64,000 bases of DNA. It comes from Allomeiothermus sp035760705 (GTDB lineage: Bacteria > Deinococcota > Deinococci > Deinococcales > Thermaceae). Where the stretch lies: positions 10,862 to 74,861 of the forward strand of contig DASTSL010000051.1 of NCBI GenBank assembly GCA_035760705.1, read 5' to 3'. Made by a program: the position numbers and the translations under genes. Shown here in pieces: positions 41,513-49,943 of the stretch; the first letter of the stretch is position 1, and each line of letters begins with the position of its first letter. The notes under the pieces were generated by a model. The model was not told the origin of the DNA. It did not search any database and saw only the letters and a list, made by a program, of their open reading frames with translations.

Positions 41513-42475
41513 ATGACCGCCCGACCTCCTGAGGCTAGAATCTCCCCGCTCTACCGAGCCCTGGGGGATCGTCTGTTTGTTGGCGTGGTGCTGGCTCTGT
41601 GCCTCCTGATCATCGGGATCGTGGTCCTGATCGGCTGGCAACTGGCGGCAAACGGGAGCCGAGCCTTCGCGGCCTTTGGCCTGTTGGGCTTTCTGGGGGG
41701 AACCACCTGGGACCCGGTGGCGAATATCTTCGGGGCTTGGCCCTTCATCCTGGGCACCCTCATCACCAGCGTCGCGGCCTTGGCGCTGGCCTTCTTCCCG
41801 GCCCTGGCGGTGGCAATTTTCGCTGTGGAGTACGCCCCGCGCTGGCTGGGGAACGTCTTGCAGTACGCGCTCGAGCTGCTGGCCTCGCTCCCCAGCGTCA
41901 TCTACGGTCTGTGGGGGCTCTTGGTGCTGGCCCCGGCGGTGCGTGGGGTGCAACAGGCGATCGTGGGCTGGGCCTTCGAACGCGAGATGGACTGGCTGGT
42001 GCAGATCCTGGGAGTCCCCATCGGGATCGGCATGACCACCGCGGTGATCGTGCTGGCGGTGATGGTGATCCCCTACGCGGCCAGCTTGGCCAAAGACTCC
42101 ATTGCGCTCGTGCCCAGCACCCAGCGCGAGGCCGCTTACGGGCTGGGGGCCACCAAGTGGGAGGTGATCCGTAACGCGGTGCTGCCCTACGCCCGGGGCG
42201 GCATCCTGGCCGGGGTCATCCTGGGTTTCACCCGCGCCCTGGGCGAGACCATGGCGGTGGTGCTGGTGATCGGTAACAACAAGAACCTGCCCTTTACCGT
42301 GTTTGGGAGCGCCACCACCATCCCCTCGGCCATCGTGAACGAGTTTGGCGAGGCCCAGGGGCTACAGCTGTCGAGCCTCCTGGCTTTGGGCTTTATCCTC
42401 TTTATCCTCAGCGGGGCCATGAACCTGTTGGCGGCTTGGATCGTCAAGCGCATGAGCGTGGAGGGCCGCTTGTGA
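41513..42475 (+). CDS. pstC: Phosphate ABC transporter permease PstC
   Basis: The 320-residue protein has six predicted membrane helices and the binding-protein-dependent permease loop EAAYGLGATKWEVIRNAVLP. It forms the phosphate channel with PstA. The ATG at 41,513 follows GGAGAG; the longer frame is not supported. Its last bases overlap pstA (GTGA at 42,472-42,475). Confidence 0.95.
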   Translation: MTARPPEARISPLYRALGDRLFVGVVLALCLLIIGIVVLIGWQLAANGSRAFAAFGLLGFLGGTTWDPVANIFGAWPFILGTLITSVAALALAFFPALAVAIFAVEYAPRWLGNVLQYALELLASLPSVIYGLWGLLVLAPAVRGVQQAIVGWAFEREMDWLVQILGVPIGIGMTTAVIVLAVMVIPYAASLAKDSIALVPSTQREAAYGLGATKWEVIRNAVLPYARGGILAGVILGFTRALGETMAVVLVIGNNKNLPFTVFGSATTIPSAIVNEFGEAQGLQLSSLLALGFILFILSGAMNLLAAWIVKRMSVEGRL

Positions 42476-43347
42476 GCGCCCCGGTGCAATCCCCCCGGTC
42501 GTTCCCGGCGGATGGGAACCTGCGCCGCAGGCAGCTTTGGAACCGGGTCATGCTAGTCCTGCTGGTCCTGGGCTCGCTGATCGTGGTGGCTCCCTTGGTG
42601 CTGGTGCTGGGGGCGGTGGTGATGAAGGGGATCGCGGCCATCAACCTGGCCTTCTTTCTCGAGCCCTTCCGCCCGCTGGACGAGGGTGGCGGAGGGCTGG
42701 CCCACGCCATCGTGGGCACCCTGCTGATGAACCTGCTGGCCCTCTTGATCGGCGGAGTCTTGGGGTTGGCGGGGGGCATCCTGCTCTCGGAGTACCCCGA
42801 CCACCCCATCAACCCCACCCTGCGGGTGATCTCGGATCTGCTCAACGGGCTTCCGGCCCTCCTCAAGGGCTTGGTCGTCTACGCGGTGGTGGTGATCCCC
42901 ACCGGGCAGTTCTCTGGTTATGCCGGGGCCTTGGCCCTGGCCCTGATCATGGTTCCCATCGTGCTCCGGGCCACCGAGGGGGTCTTGAAGCTGGTGCCCT
43001 GGAGCGTGCGTGAAGCAGGGCTGGCCCTGGGCCTACCGCGCTGGCGGGTGATCCTCTCGCTGGTGCTGCCCGCTGCCACCTCGGGGGTCATCACCGGGCT
43101 CATGCTGGGCTTCGCCCGCGCCGCCGGGGAGGCTGCCCCCCTGTACTTCACCGCCGGGGGCAGTCAGCTCCTCACCTTCAACCTGAGTCAGCAGGTCGAG
43201 AGCCTGGCCCTTTCGATTTACAAGTACGCCAACGAACCCTCGCCCTTGCGCCAGGAGCAGGCCTGGGCGGCCTCGCTGGTGCTTACGTTGCTGGTGCTGG
43301 CGGCGAGCCTATTGGCCCGCTGGGCCACCCGCCGTTGGACGAGCTAG
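42472..43347 (+). CDS. pstA: Phosphate ABC transporter permease PstA
   Basis: The 291-residue permease starts at GTG, overlapping the pstC stop by 4 nt. It has six membrane helices and the cytoplasmic loop REAGLALGLPRWRVILSLVLP that contacts PstB. The N-terminal MSAPVQSPRSFPADGNLRRR is a cytoplasmic tail. Confidence 0.95.
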   Translation: MSAPVQSPRSFPADGNLRRRQLWNRVMLVLLVLGSLIVVAPLVLVLGAVVMKGIAAINLAFFLEPFRPLDEGGGGLAHAIVGTLLMNLLALLIGGVLGLAGGILLSEYPDHPINPTLRVISDLLNGLPALLKGLVVYAVVVIPTGQFSGYAGALALALIMVPIVLRATEGVLKLVPWSVREAGLALGLPRWRVILSLVLPAATSGVITGLMLGFARAAGEAAPLYFTAGGSQLLTFNLSQQVESLALSIYKYANEPSPLRQEQAWAASLVLTLLVLAASLLARWATRRWTS

Positions 43348-43380
43348 GCGCTGAATGCGCTAGAGTTTTGGGAGACGAAC

Positions 43381-44220
43381 GTGGACGAGCAGAAAACCGT
43401 GCTGACACCCCCCACTTCGGGGTCCTCGGCATCGCCGAACGGGACGCCGGACTCGAGCCCGCTCAAGCCCCGCATGGAGACCCGGGGGCTCAGCGTCTAC
43501 TATGGCAAGAAAGTAGGGGTGGGCAACGTCACCCTGCCCATCTACGCCAACAAGATCACCGCCCTGATCGGCCCCTCGGGCTGCGGCAAGACCACCTTTT
43601 TGCGGGCCCTGAACCGGATGCACGACCTCACCCCCATCGCCCGCGTCGAGGGGGAGGCCCTTCTCGACGGGAAGAACATCTACGCTCCGGGGGTGGACCC
43701 GGTGGAGGTGCGGCGCAAGATCGGGATGGTCTTCCAAAAGCCCAACCCCTTTCCCACCCTCACCATCTACGACAACGTGGTCGCCGGGCTCAAGCTCTTG
43801 GGGGTAAGGCGGAAGGACGTGCTCGACGAGGCGGTGGAACGCTCCTTGGCTCAGGCCGCCCTGTGGGACGAGGTCAAGGACCGGCTGCGGGCGCCGGGGA
43901 TGAGCCTCTCGGGGGGGCAGCAGCAGCGGCTATGTATCGCTCGAGCCCTGGCGGTAGAGCCCGAGGTGCTCCTGATGGACGAGCCGACCTCGGCCCTCGA
44001 CCCGATCTCCACCCAGGCCATCGAAGACCTCATGTCCGATTTGAAAAATCACGTCACCATCGCTATCGTCACCCACAACATGCAGCAGGCCGCGCGGGTC
44101 TCGGACTTTACCGCCTACTTCCTGCTGGGTGAACTCGTCGAGTTCGGCCCCACCAACCAGCTCTTCACCAACCCCAAAGACCCCCGCACCGAGGCCTATA
44201 TCACCGGGCGGTTCGGGTAA
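43381..44220 (+). CDS. pstB: Phosphate ABC transporter ATPase PstB
   Basis: The 279-residue ATPase drives phosphate import. It has Walker A GPSGCGKTT, the PstB-specific ALNRMHDL, the Q-loop MVFQKPNPFP, signature LSGGQQQR, Walker B LLMDEPTSALDP and switch His in IVTHNMQQA. The N-terminus has an extra Ser/Pro-rich stretch of about 30 residues before METRGLSVYYG. The GTG at 43,381 follows GGGAG. phoU, often the next gene, is not here. Confidence 0.96.
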   Translation: MDEQKTVLTPPTSGSSASPNGTPDSSPLKPRMETRGLSVYYGKKVGVGNVTLPIYANKITALIGPSGCGKTTFLRALNRMHDLTPIARVEGEALLDGKNIYAPGVDPVEVRRKIGMVFQKPNPFPTLTIYDNVVAGLKLLGVRRKDVLDEAVERSLAQAALWDEVKDRLRAPGMSLSGGQQQRLCIARALAVEPEVLLMDEPTSALDPISTQAIEDLMSDLKNHVTIAIVTHNMQQAARVSDFTAYFLLGELVEFGPTNQLFTNPKDPRTEAYITGRFG

Positions 44221-44236
44221 AGCCAGAGGGGGAGAT

Positions 44237-44331
44237 GGCGCAAAGCGCTAGGAGAGGGGGAGCAAGAGACCGTCACCGCTCTTGCCTTGGCTTTTTTATC
44301 CGCTTCTAGCGCTACGCGCCGACCCCTCTCC
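44237..44331. repeat. Compound inverted repeat with a terminator-like core
   Basis: Outer arms GGCGCAAAGCGCTAGGAG (44,237-44,254) and CTTCTAGCGCTACGCGCC (44,303-44,320) are near-perfect inverses, as are GGAGAGGGG (44,251-44,259) and CCCCTCTCC (44,323-44,331). In the middle GCAAGAG (44,262-44,268) and CTCTTGC (44,279-44,285) form a hairpin followed by CTTGGCTTTTTT, a plausible terminator for pstB. The core is the inverted third copy of the dispersed repeat seen at 17,200 and 29,251. Confidence 0.75.
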
Positions 44332-44405
44332 TTAGTCTCCTCGAATTTCCAGCCTGTAAATTGCACTACTCCCCCGGTTAGAAACGGGGTAAGTTAACTA
44401 ATGAG

Positions 44406-46712
44406 ATGCGCCGCAGTTTTCCCTGGCTGTGGGTGGCCGTGGGGCTCTCCCTGGCGGTGTGGGTGGGGCTGACCCTCTTCGGACAGCCGCTGGGGTACCG
44501 GGTCCCCTGGCTGATCCTACCGGTGGGCCTACTGGCCGTAGCCTGGGGCTTCTGGCTGGCGGCCTTGCTGGCGGTGTTCGGGGTGGCGGTGGAAGCGCTT
44601 CTTTCGCTACCGGGCGGGGTGGGGCGCGAGGGCTGGCAACTGATCTTCTGGCTGGGTGGGGTGATGCTCCTGGGGGCCTGGCTCTCGAGCCGGTTGGGCT
44701 CTGAACTCTACCGGGCCTACCGGCGGCAGCAGGCCTCGAGCCAGCAACTGGCCCTGCTGGTCGCAGCGCTGGAGGAACTCTCGGCGCTCGGGGACCGCTC
44801 CGAGCTTCTGCGGGCCCTCTCCGGGGTGCTGAACCGGCTAGGGGAGGGGCATGTCTCGGTGTGGGTTCCCGAGGAAGAGGGGTTTCGCCTCTTCAGCGGG
44901 GCGGGGTCGGAGGCTTTTCCCGAGCGGTTGCCCCCCAACAGCATCGTGGGCCGCTGCTACCACCAGGGGGCGCCGGTCTACCTGCCCGACGTGGGCCAGG
45001 ACTCCGAGTACATCGGCGCCGGGGGCTCGAGCGTCAAAAGCGAGCTGGCCCTGCCCTTGCTCGAGCGGGGCGAGAAGGTGGCGGTGTTGAACCTCGAGCG
45101 CTCCACCTCCTTCGACCCCGAGGAGCGCGAGGGGCTCCAGCGCTTCGCCCGCGCAGTGGGCCAGACCCTCTCCACCCTGGCCGAGCGCGGCGAGGCGGTG
45201 CTGCTCTCGAGGCTCGCAGCCACCCTGGCGGTGAGCGAGGAGCCCTCGAGCTTGGCCAAAAAAGCCCTGGCGGTACTGGCCCCGGCCCTGGGGGTGCGGG
45301 GGGCAGTCCTCTTCATGCAGCAGGGCGAGCGGATGGTGCCGCTGGCCCTCCACGGGGAAGCCCAGCGCTTCGCGTCTGCTCTGGAACGGATGAGCTATGG
45401 GTCGGGTTTGGTCTGGCAGGTGTACCAGAAGAACCAGCCGCTGTGGGTCGAGCATTACGCCGAGACGCCGGGGGCCCTGACCGAATTCACGGCCCTGGGC
45501 CTCGAGGCGGTGCTCTTGTACCCGGTGCCGGTGGGGGCCACCAAACGGGCCCGGGTCATCCTGGCGCTGGGGGCGCGGCGTTCGCGGCGCTGGCTCGAGG
45601 CCGAACGGCGCATGCTGGAAGCGGTGTGCCGCACTTTGGGGCTGGCCCTCGAGGCGGCCCTCTCCCGCGAGCGCACCCAGGTGCTCTTGGGGCTCTCCCG
45701 CGAGGTGACGGAGGCCACCCCGGAGCGGGTCTACCAGGAACTCCTCGAGGCCGCGGTGCGGCTGGTGGCGGGGGCAGAAAAGGGCAGCCTGATGGTACGC
45801 GAGGGAGACCAGTACCGCTTTCGCGCCGTGGTGGGGTTCGACCACTCGGTTTTGAGCCTGGCCTCCTACGACGAAACCGTGCAGGAGACCTGGTATTGCC
45901 GACCCCTGGAGGACTGGGTGCGGGGTGAGCCCCGGATTGTTTCCAATGCGCCTACTATCCTCGCGACCAGCCGCCAGAGCTTTACCACCCCGATGATCGA
46001 AGCGGGCGAGGTGGACAAGATCCAGTCCAACCTGTGTCTGCCGATTTCCTACCAGGGGGAGGTGCTGGCGATCCTCAACCTGGATAACCTGCACGACCCC
46101 CAGGCCTTCGATGAGGACTCGCTTGGGGTGGCCCGGCTCTTCGCCGCCCCGCTGGCCTCGCTCTTGCATCAGGTGCGCTACCGCCGGTTGCTCGAGCTGG
46201 CCGCCCACACCGACGTGCTCACCGCGCTCCCCAATCGCCGGGCCTTCGACCGGGTGATCCTCGACGAGCTTTCCCTGGCCCGCCGCCACGACTACCCGGT
46301 GGCCCTCCTCCTGATGGACCTCAAGGGCTTCAAACCCATCAACGACGCCCTGGGGCACGCCAAGGGCGACCAGGCCCTGATCCAAGTGGCCCAGACCCTC
46401 TTCGCCGAGCAGCGCGGCGGGGATAAGCTTTTCCGCTGGGGCGGCGACGAGTTCGCGGCCATCCTGCCCTATACCTCGCTCGAGGGGGCCTTGGTGGTGG
46501 CCCGGCGTTACGCCAAGAGCGTGGAGCAGATCTGCATCGAGGGTCTCTCGCTTGGCATCAACGTGGGGATCGCCATCTTCCCTCACGACGCTTGGGAGGA
46601 GAAGCAACTCCTGAACCTGGCCGATCAGCGGATGTACCAGGCCAAGGAGCAGGGCTTGGCGGTCTACGCCGGGGTCAACGAGAACCGCGGGAGCAAAGAG
46701 GGGATGAACTGA
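44406..46712 (+). CDS. Membrane GAF-GGDEF diguanylate cyclase-like protein
   Basis: The 768-residue protein has about three N-terminal membrane helices (residues 5-95), three GAF-like regions (about 120-270, 280-430 and 435-590) and a C-terminal GGDEF domain with MDLKGFKPINDALGHAKGD and an intact GGDEF at 679-683. It probably senses a ligand or redox state and makes c-di-GMP. The start has a weak -10-like TTAACT 6 nt before the ATG. It follows the pst operon and a terminator, so the link to phosphate is only positional. Confidence 0.9.
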   Translation: MRRSFPWLWVAVGLSLAVWVGLTLFGQPLGYRVPWLILPVGLLAVAWGFWLAALLAVFGVAVEALLSLPGGVGREGWQLIFWLGGVMLLGAWLSSRLGSELYRAYRRQQASSQQLALLVAALEELSALGDRSELLRALSGVLNRLGEGHVSVWVPEEEGFRLFSGAGSEAFPERLPPNSIVGRCYHQGAPVYLPDVGQDSEYIGAGGSSVKSELALPLLERGEKVAVLNLERSTSFDPEEREGLQRFARAVGQTLSTLAERGEAVLLSRLAATLAVSEEPSSLAKKALAVLAPALGVRGAVLFMQQGERMVPLALHGEAQRFASALERMSYGSGLVWQVYQKNQPLWVEHYAETPGALTEFTALGLEAVLLYPVPVGATKRARVILALGARRSRRWLEAERRMLEAVCRTLGLALEAALSRERTQVLLGLSREVTEATPERVYQELLEAAVRLVAGAEKGSLMVREGDQYRFRAVVGFDHSVLSLASYDETVQETWYCRPLEDWVRGEPRIVSNAPTILATSRQSFTTPMIEAGEVDKIQSNLCLPISYQGEVLAILNLDNLHDPQAFDEDSLGVARLFAAPLASLLHQVRYRRLLELAAHTDVLTALPNRRAFDRVILDELSLARRHDYPVALLLMDLKGFKPINDALGHAKGDQALIQVAQTLFAEQRGGDKLFRWGGDEFAAILPYTSLEGALVVARRYAKSVEQICIEGLSLGINVGIAIFPHDAWEEKQLLNLADQRMYQAKEQGLAVYAGVNENRGSKEGMN

Positions 46713-46717
46713 GGACT

Positions 46718-48499
46718 TTGAGTCGCAGGCGGTGGGGCCAATCGGTCTGCTGGGGGCTCCTCCTGGTCGGGACGGTCTTGGGGGTGTCCCCGGCTCTCCT
46801 GGCTGGTCCGACCCCACCCCGCTCCGCCTACGATCTGCTGGTGTACGGTGCAACCCCGCAGGGAGTAACGGCAGCGGTGGCGGCGGCTCGAGAAGGGCTC
46901 AGGGTGCTGCTCGTGGAGCCGGGCGCGGGGGTCGGCGGGGTGCTCACCCAGGGCTACTTAGCGACGCTGGACATGGCCCAAGATGCCCGGGGAAAGCTCT
47001 TGCAGGGGGGCTTGTTCGCCGAGTTCTACCGTCGGGTGGGGAAAGATCCCTCTTTCGACATCGCCGTGGCCGAGCGCGAGCTGCGGGCCATGCTCGTTCG
47101 GGCCGGGGTCGAACTCCGCCAAGGTTACCGGTTGAGCGCCGTCCAGGCCCAGACGGGCCGGGTCGAGCACCTGAGCTTTGGGGGGCCGGGCGGAGGCCTC
47201 GAGCTGAGCCCACCCCTGGTGGTGGATGCCACCGACACCGCCGCGCTGGCTTACGCGGCGAGGGCCCGCTTTACGCTGGGCCGCGCCGATACCGGGCTGG
47301 ATGCGCGGCAGATGGCGGCCACGCTGGGGTTCCGGCTCGAGGGGGTGGCGTGGGGCGGGGTCTTCCTGGCGCTCAACGGGGACGGAATCTTCCACCGCAG
47401 CGGGGCCGGGGCCTGGGGCCGGAGCGGCTGGGGCTTGGCCCCAATCGGGGACTGCTACACCCCCTCCGACCCGGGGCGCTTCCGCCTGAGGGGGCTCAAC
47501 CTGGCCCGCCAGCGCGACGGCAGCTTGCTGGTAAACGCCCTGCTGGTCTACGGGGTGGACCCGGACGACCCCCAAGCCCTCTTTGAGCAGGCCAGCCGCG
47601 AGGCCGGGCGGGTGCTCGAGCACCTGCGCCGAAGTGACTTCTGGCTCTTTGGCCCGGCCCGCCTGAGCGGGGTGGCTCCGCAACTGTATATCCGCGAAAG
47701 CCGTCACCTGGTCGGGCTCTACCGGCTGCGGGCCGACGATGTGCTTTACGGGCGGGACTTCCCCGATACGGTAGCGCTGGGCGGGTACGCCCTGGACGGC
47801 CAGACCTATTTCCCCGGCGAGACCCCCTACCTGCTGGGCACCCCTAACCCCTACGGCGTGCCCTTGCGTACGCTGGTGCCGCAGGGCTTCTCCAACCTGC
47901 TGGTGGTATCCCCCGCGGCCTCCTTCGATAGCGTAGCGGCCTTCTCGGCCCGGGTGGTGCCCTTGCAGATGGCCCTGGGCGAAGCTGCCGGGGCGGCGGC
48001 GGCGGTGGCGCAGGCTCGAGCCCTGGATTTCCCCGGCTTGGCCGGTGATCCCCAGGCCATCCGGCAGTTGCGGAAGCGGCTCGCCAACCGGGGGGCCCGG
48101 CTCAGCGCGGTGCGGTTTCCCGCCCCGGACGACCGCTCGGATCCGGGTTATCCCGCCGCGACCCAACTTCTGCGGCGGGGCCTTTTCGCCGCGCCCGCCT
48201 ACTACCGGGGCGGGCTCTACCTCCGCGAGCCGCTGCGGTTGGGGGACTTCCTGGCCGACCTCGAGCACTTTTACCGGGCCAAAAAACCCGGTTCTCCCCA
48301 GCTTCGGACCGTCCTGGAGACCCGCCAGCAGAACGCCCGGTTTTTGCAGCGTCCCCTGAGGCGGGAACAAGCCCACCAGATCCTGGAAGGGTTGGCTGTT
48401 CCCGAGCCGCTCCCGGGAGAGGGCCAGACCGTGACCCGGGGCGAGATGGCGTTGGTGTTATGGCGGCTGGTGCAACCTTACCTGGCCGAAGCGCGATAA
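46718..48499 (+). CDS. FAD-dependent oxidoreductase with SLH-like C-terminus
   Basis: The 593-residue protein belongs to the FAD_oxidored family: after a signal-like N-terminus (RRRWGQSVCWGLLLVGTVLG) comes LLVYGATPQGVTAAVAAARE and the flavin-contact GGVLTQGY. The last 130 residues contain two repeats (PGYPAATQLLRRGLFA... and RREQAHQILEGLAV..., TRGEMALVLWRLVQ) that resemble S-layer homology modules, which would attach it to the cell wall. I chose TTG at 46,718, 6 nt after the preceding stop, with GAGGA nearby; the exact start is uncertain. Substrate unknown. Confidence 0.75.
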   Translation: MSRRRWGQSVCWGLLLVGTVLGVSPALLAGPTPPRSAYDLLVYGATPQGVTAAVAAAREGLRVLLVEPGAGVGGVLTQGYLATLDMAQDARGKLLQGGLFAEFYRRVGKDPSFDIAVAERELRAMLVRAGVELRQGYRLSAVQAQTGRVEHLSFGGPGGGLELSPPLVVDATDTAALAYAARARFTLGRADTGLDARQMAATLGFRLEGVAWGGVFLALNGDGIFHRSGAGAWGRSGWGLAPIGDCYTPSDPGRFRLRGLNLARQRDGSLLVNALLVYGVDPDDPQALFEQASREAGRVLEHLRRSDFWLFGPARLSGVAPQLYIRESRHLVGLYRLRADDVLYGRDFPDTVALGGYALDGQTYFPGETPYLLGTPNPYGVPLRTLVPQGFSNLLVVSPAASFDSVAAFSARVVPLQMALGEAAGAAAAVAQARALDFPGLAGDPQAIRQLRKRLANRGARLSAVRFPAPDDRSDPGYPAATQLLRRGLFAAPAYYRGGLYLREPLRLGDFLADLEHFYRAKKPGSPQLRTVLETRQQNARFLQRPLRREQAHQILEGLAVPEPLPGEGQTVTRGEMALVLWRLVQPYLAEAR

Positions 48500-48506
48500 T
48501 GGAGCC

Positions 48507-49055
48507 GTGCGGGTAGGAGTCTTGCTCACCCCCAGCTTCCTCGAGGCCGAAGCGGCCCTGGTGCTCGAGGCCTGCCGTCTACTGGGCCTGGAAGCCTTTA
48601 CCTTCGCCAAGGCCCGCAGCTCGTTGGACGGCGAGGCCGGGGCGGTCTGGACGCCCAAGTTCGCCCTCTCCGGCAGGCCCGAGATGGAAGCCTTGGTGAT
48701 CCCCGGCGGGGCCAACATGAGCCGCATGGGCCGCGACCCGGTGGTGCAGGGCTGGCTCGAGGAGACCTGGCCGCACCTGCAAGCGGTGTTTCTGGGGGCC
48801 AACGCCAGCCTTTTCCTGGCCGAAGCGGGCTATCTGTCGGGGGCAGTAGCCGCCCAGGCCCTGGCCCGCGAAGCCCTGGCCGAGAAGGGTTTTCGCGTGG
48901 TGGAAGCCCCTTCGGTCTGGCACGACAAGGTGTGCAGCACCCGGGGCTATTTGGACCTGGCCCGGGCGGTGCTGGATTGGCAGTTGGCCCCGTCGGAAGT
49001 TCGGCAACATCTGGGACTGCTCGAGCCGGGGCATCGGGAGGGCTCCAAGCGATAA
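48507..49055 (+). CDS. DJ-1/PfpI-like protein lacking the catalytic cysteine
   Basis: The 182-residue protein has the flavodoxin-like DJ-1/PfpI outline (VGVLLTPSFLEAEAALVLEA, ALVIPGGANM, SVWHDKVCSTRGYLDLARAV). At the nucleophile elbow, where these proteins normally have a Cys (for example VCTGAFLLA), the sequence is LGANASLFLAEAGYLSG, so the catalytic Cys is missing. It may bind a small molecule without catalysis. GTG at 48,507 is exactly 6 nt after GATAAT, so the transcript is leaderless even though it follows another gene by 7 nt. Confidence 0.75.
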   Translation: MRVGVLLTPSFLEAEAALVLEACRLLGLEAFTFAKARSSLDGEAGAVWTPKFALSGRPEMEALVIPGGANMSRMGRDPVVQGWLEETWPHLQAVFLGANASLFLAEAGYLSGAVAAQALAREALAEKGFRVVEAPSVWHDKVCSTRGYLDLARAVLDWQLAPSEVRQHLGLLEPGHREGSKR

Positions 49056-49189
49056 GCTCCAAGCTCGAGCGGTTTTCCATTTGATTTAGCCGATGTAACA
49101 GCAAACGAGGACCGCCCTAAAGATTTTTTGCCTGGCGCCTGAAGCTTACCGCCACTCGTTCGCCAACCCGAACGCTGTATATTGGTCTC

Positions 49190-49732
49190 GTGCTAAAAGG
49201 CGAAAAAGTGATGCTGCGGGCGATGCGGCCTGAGGACCTGGAGCGGCTCTGGGAGTTCAACAACGACCTCGAGGTGGAACTCTTCGGGGGTGGCAACCCG
49301 CCTTATCCGCAGTCCCTGGCCCGCCTACGGGCCGATTTCGAGCGGGAGTGGGCCAAGGGGGGGCGCGACGGCTCGAGCTTCGGCATCGAGGTAGACGGCA
49401 AGTTCATCGGCCACTGCGCCCTTTTCGAGTTCGACCACGTGAGCCGCACTTGCAAGCTGGGCATCAGCATCGGGGACAAGGGTTACTGGGACAAGGGCTA
49501 TGGGCGCGACGCGGTGCGGGTGCTGGTGGATTACGCCTTCCGCCTCTTGAACCAGCGTAAGGTCTGGCTCAGCGTCAACGGCAACAACGAACGGGCCATC
49601 CGGGCTTACCGGGGGTGTGGCTTCCAGGAGGAGGGCAAGCTGCGCCGCCAGGTCTGGACCAACGGGCAGTACGTGGACTTGGTGCAGATGGGGATTCTGC
49701 GCGAGGAGTGGGACCGGTTGAAGACGGGCTAA
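49190..49732 (+). CDS. GNAT family N-acetyltransferase
   Basis: The 180-residue enzyme has the GNAT fold with an acetyl-CoA site at GYWDKGYGRDAVRVLVDYAF and the C-terminal NNERAIRAYRGCGFQEEGKLR, a pattern found in RimJ/SpeG-type acetyltransferases. The target (a protein N-terminus or a polyamine-like amine) is not certain. GTG at 49,190 is exactly 6 nt after TATATT, so it is leaderless. Confidence 0.88.
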   Translation: MLKGEKVMLRAMRPEDLERLWEFNNDLEVELFGGGNPPYPQSLARLRADFEREWAKGGRDGSSFGIEVDGKFIGHCALFEFDHVSRTCKLGISIGDKGYWDKGYGRDAVRVLVDYAFRLLNQRKVWLSVNGNNERAIRAYRGCGFQEEGKLRRQVWTNGQYVDLVQMGILREEWDRLKTG

Positions 49733-49757
49733 GTGCCTCCACGAAAGGCAGTGGGCC

Positions 49758-49820
49758 GGGGAGAGGTGGCTGAGGAGGCCGCGTCGCCGCACCCCCACCC
49801 TTCTACCGTGGGCGCACTTA
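49758..49820. repeat. Dispersed repeat B, copy 1
   Basis: GAGGTGGCTGAGGAGGCCGC and GCCGCACCCCCACCCT are followed by CTACCGTGGGCGCACT. The same blocks recur in the same order at 59,097-59,178. A hairpin (CTCTCCC/GGGAGAG) follows at 49,848-49,873. Confidence 0.65.
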
Positions 49821-49943
49821 GATGCGTTTTGTCGTATCACCCCCGCTCTCTCCCAGCACTTGCTAGGGGAGAGGGAAGTCTTTTGCTTTACCCTTCGGCG
49901 TATGACCTAGGGCCTCCCGCTTGCGGTAGAATAACCGCTTGGT

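Noticed and set aside
44838..46853. 671-codon open frame opposite the GAF-GGDEF gene
   Set aside because: Shadow of the real gene; no motifs, and the GGDEF motif is on the plus strand.
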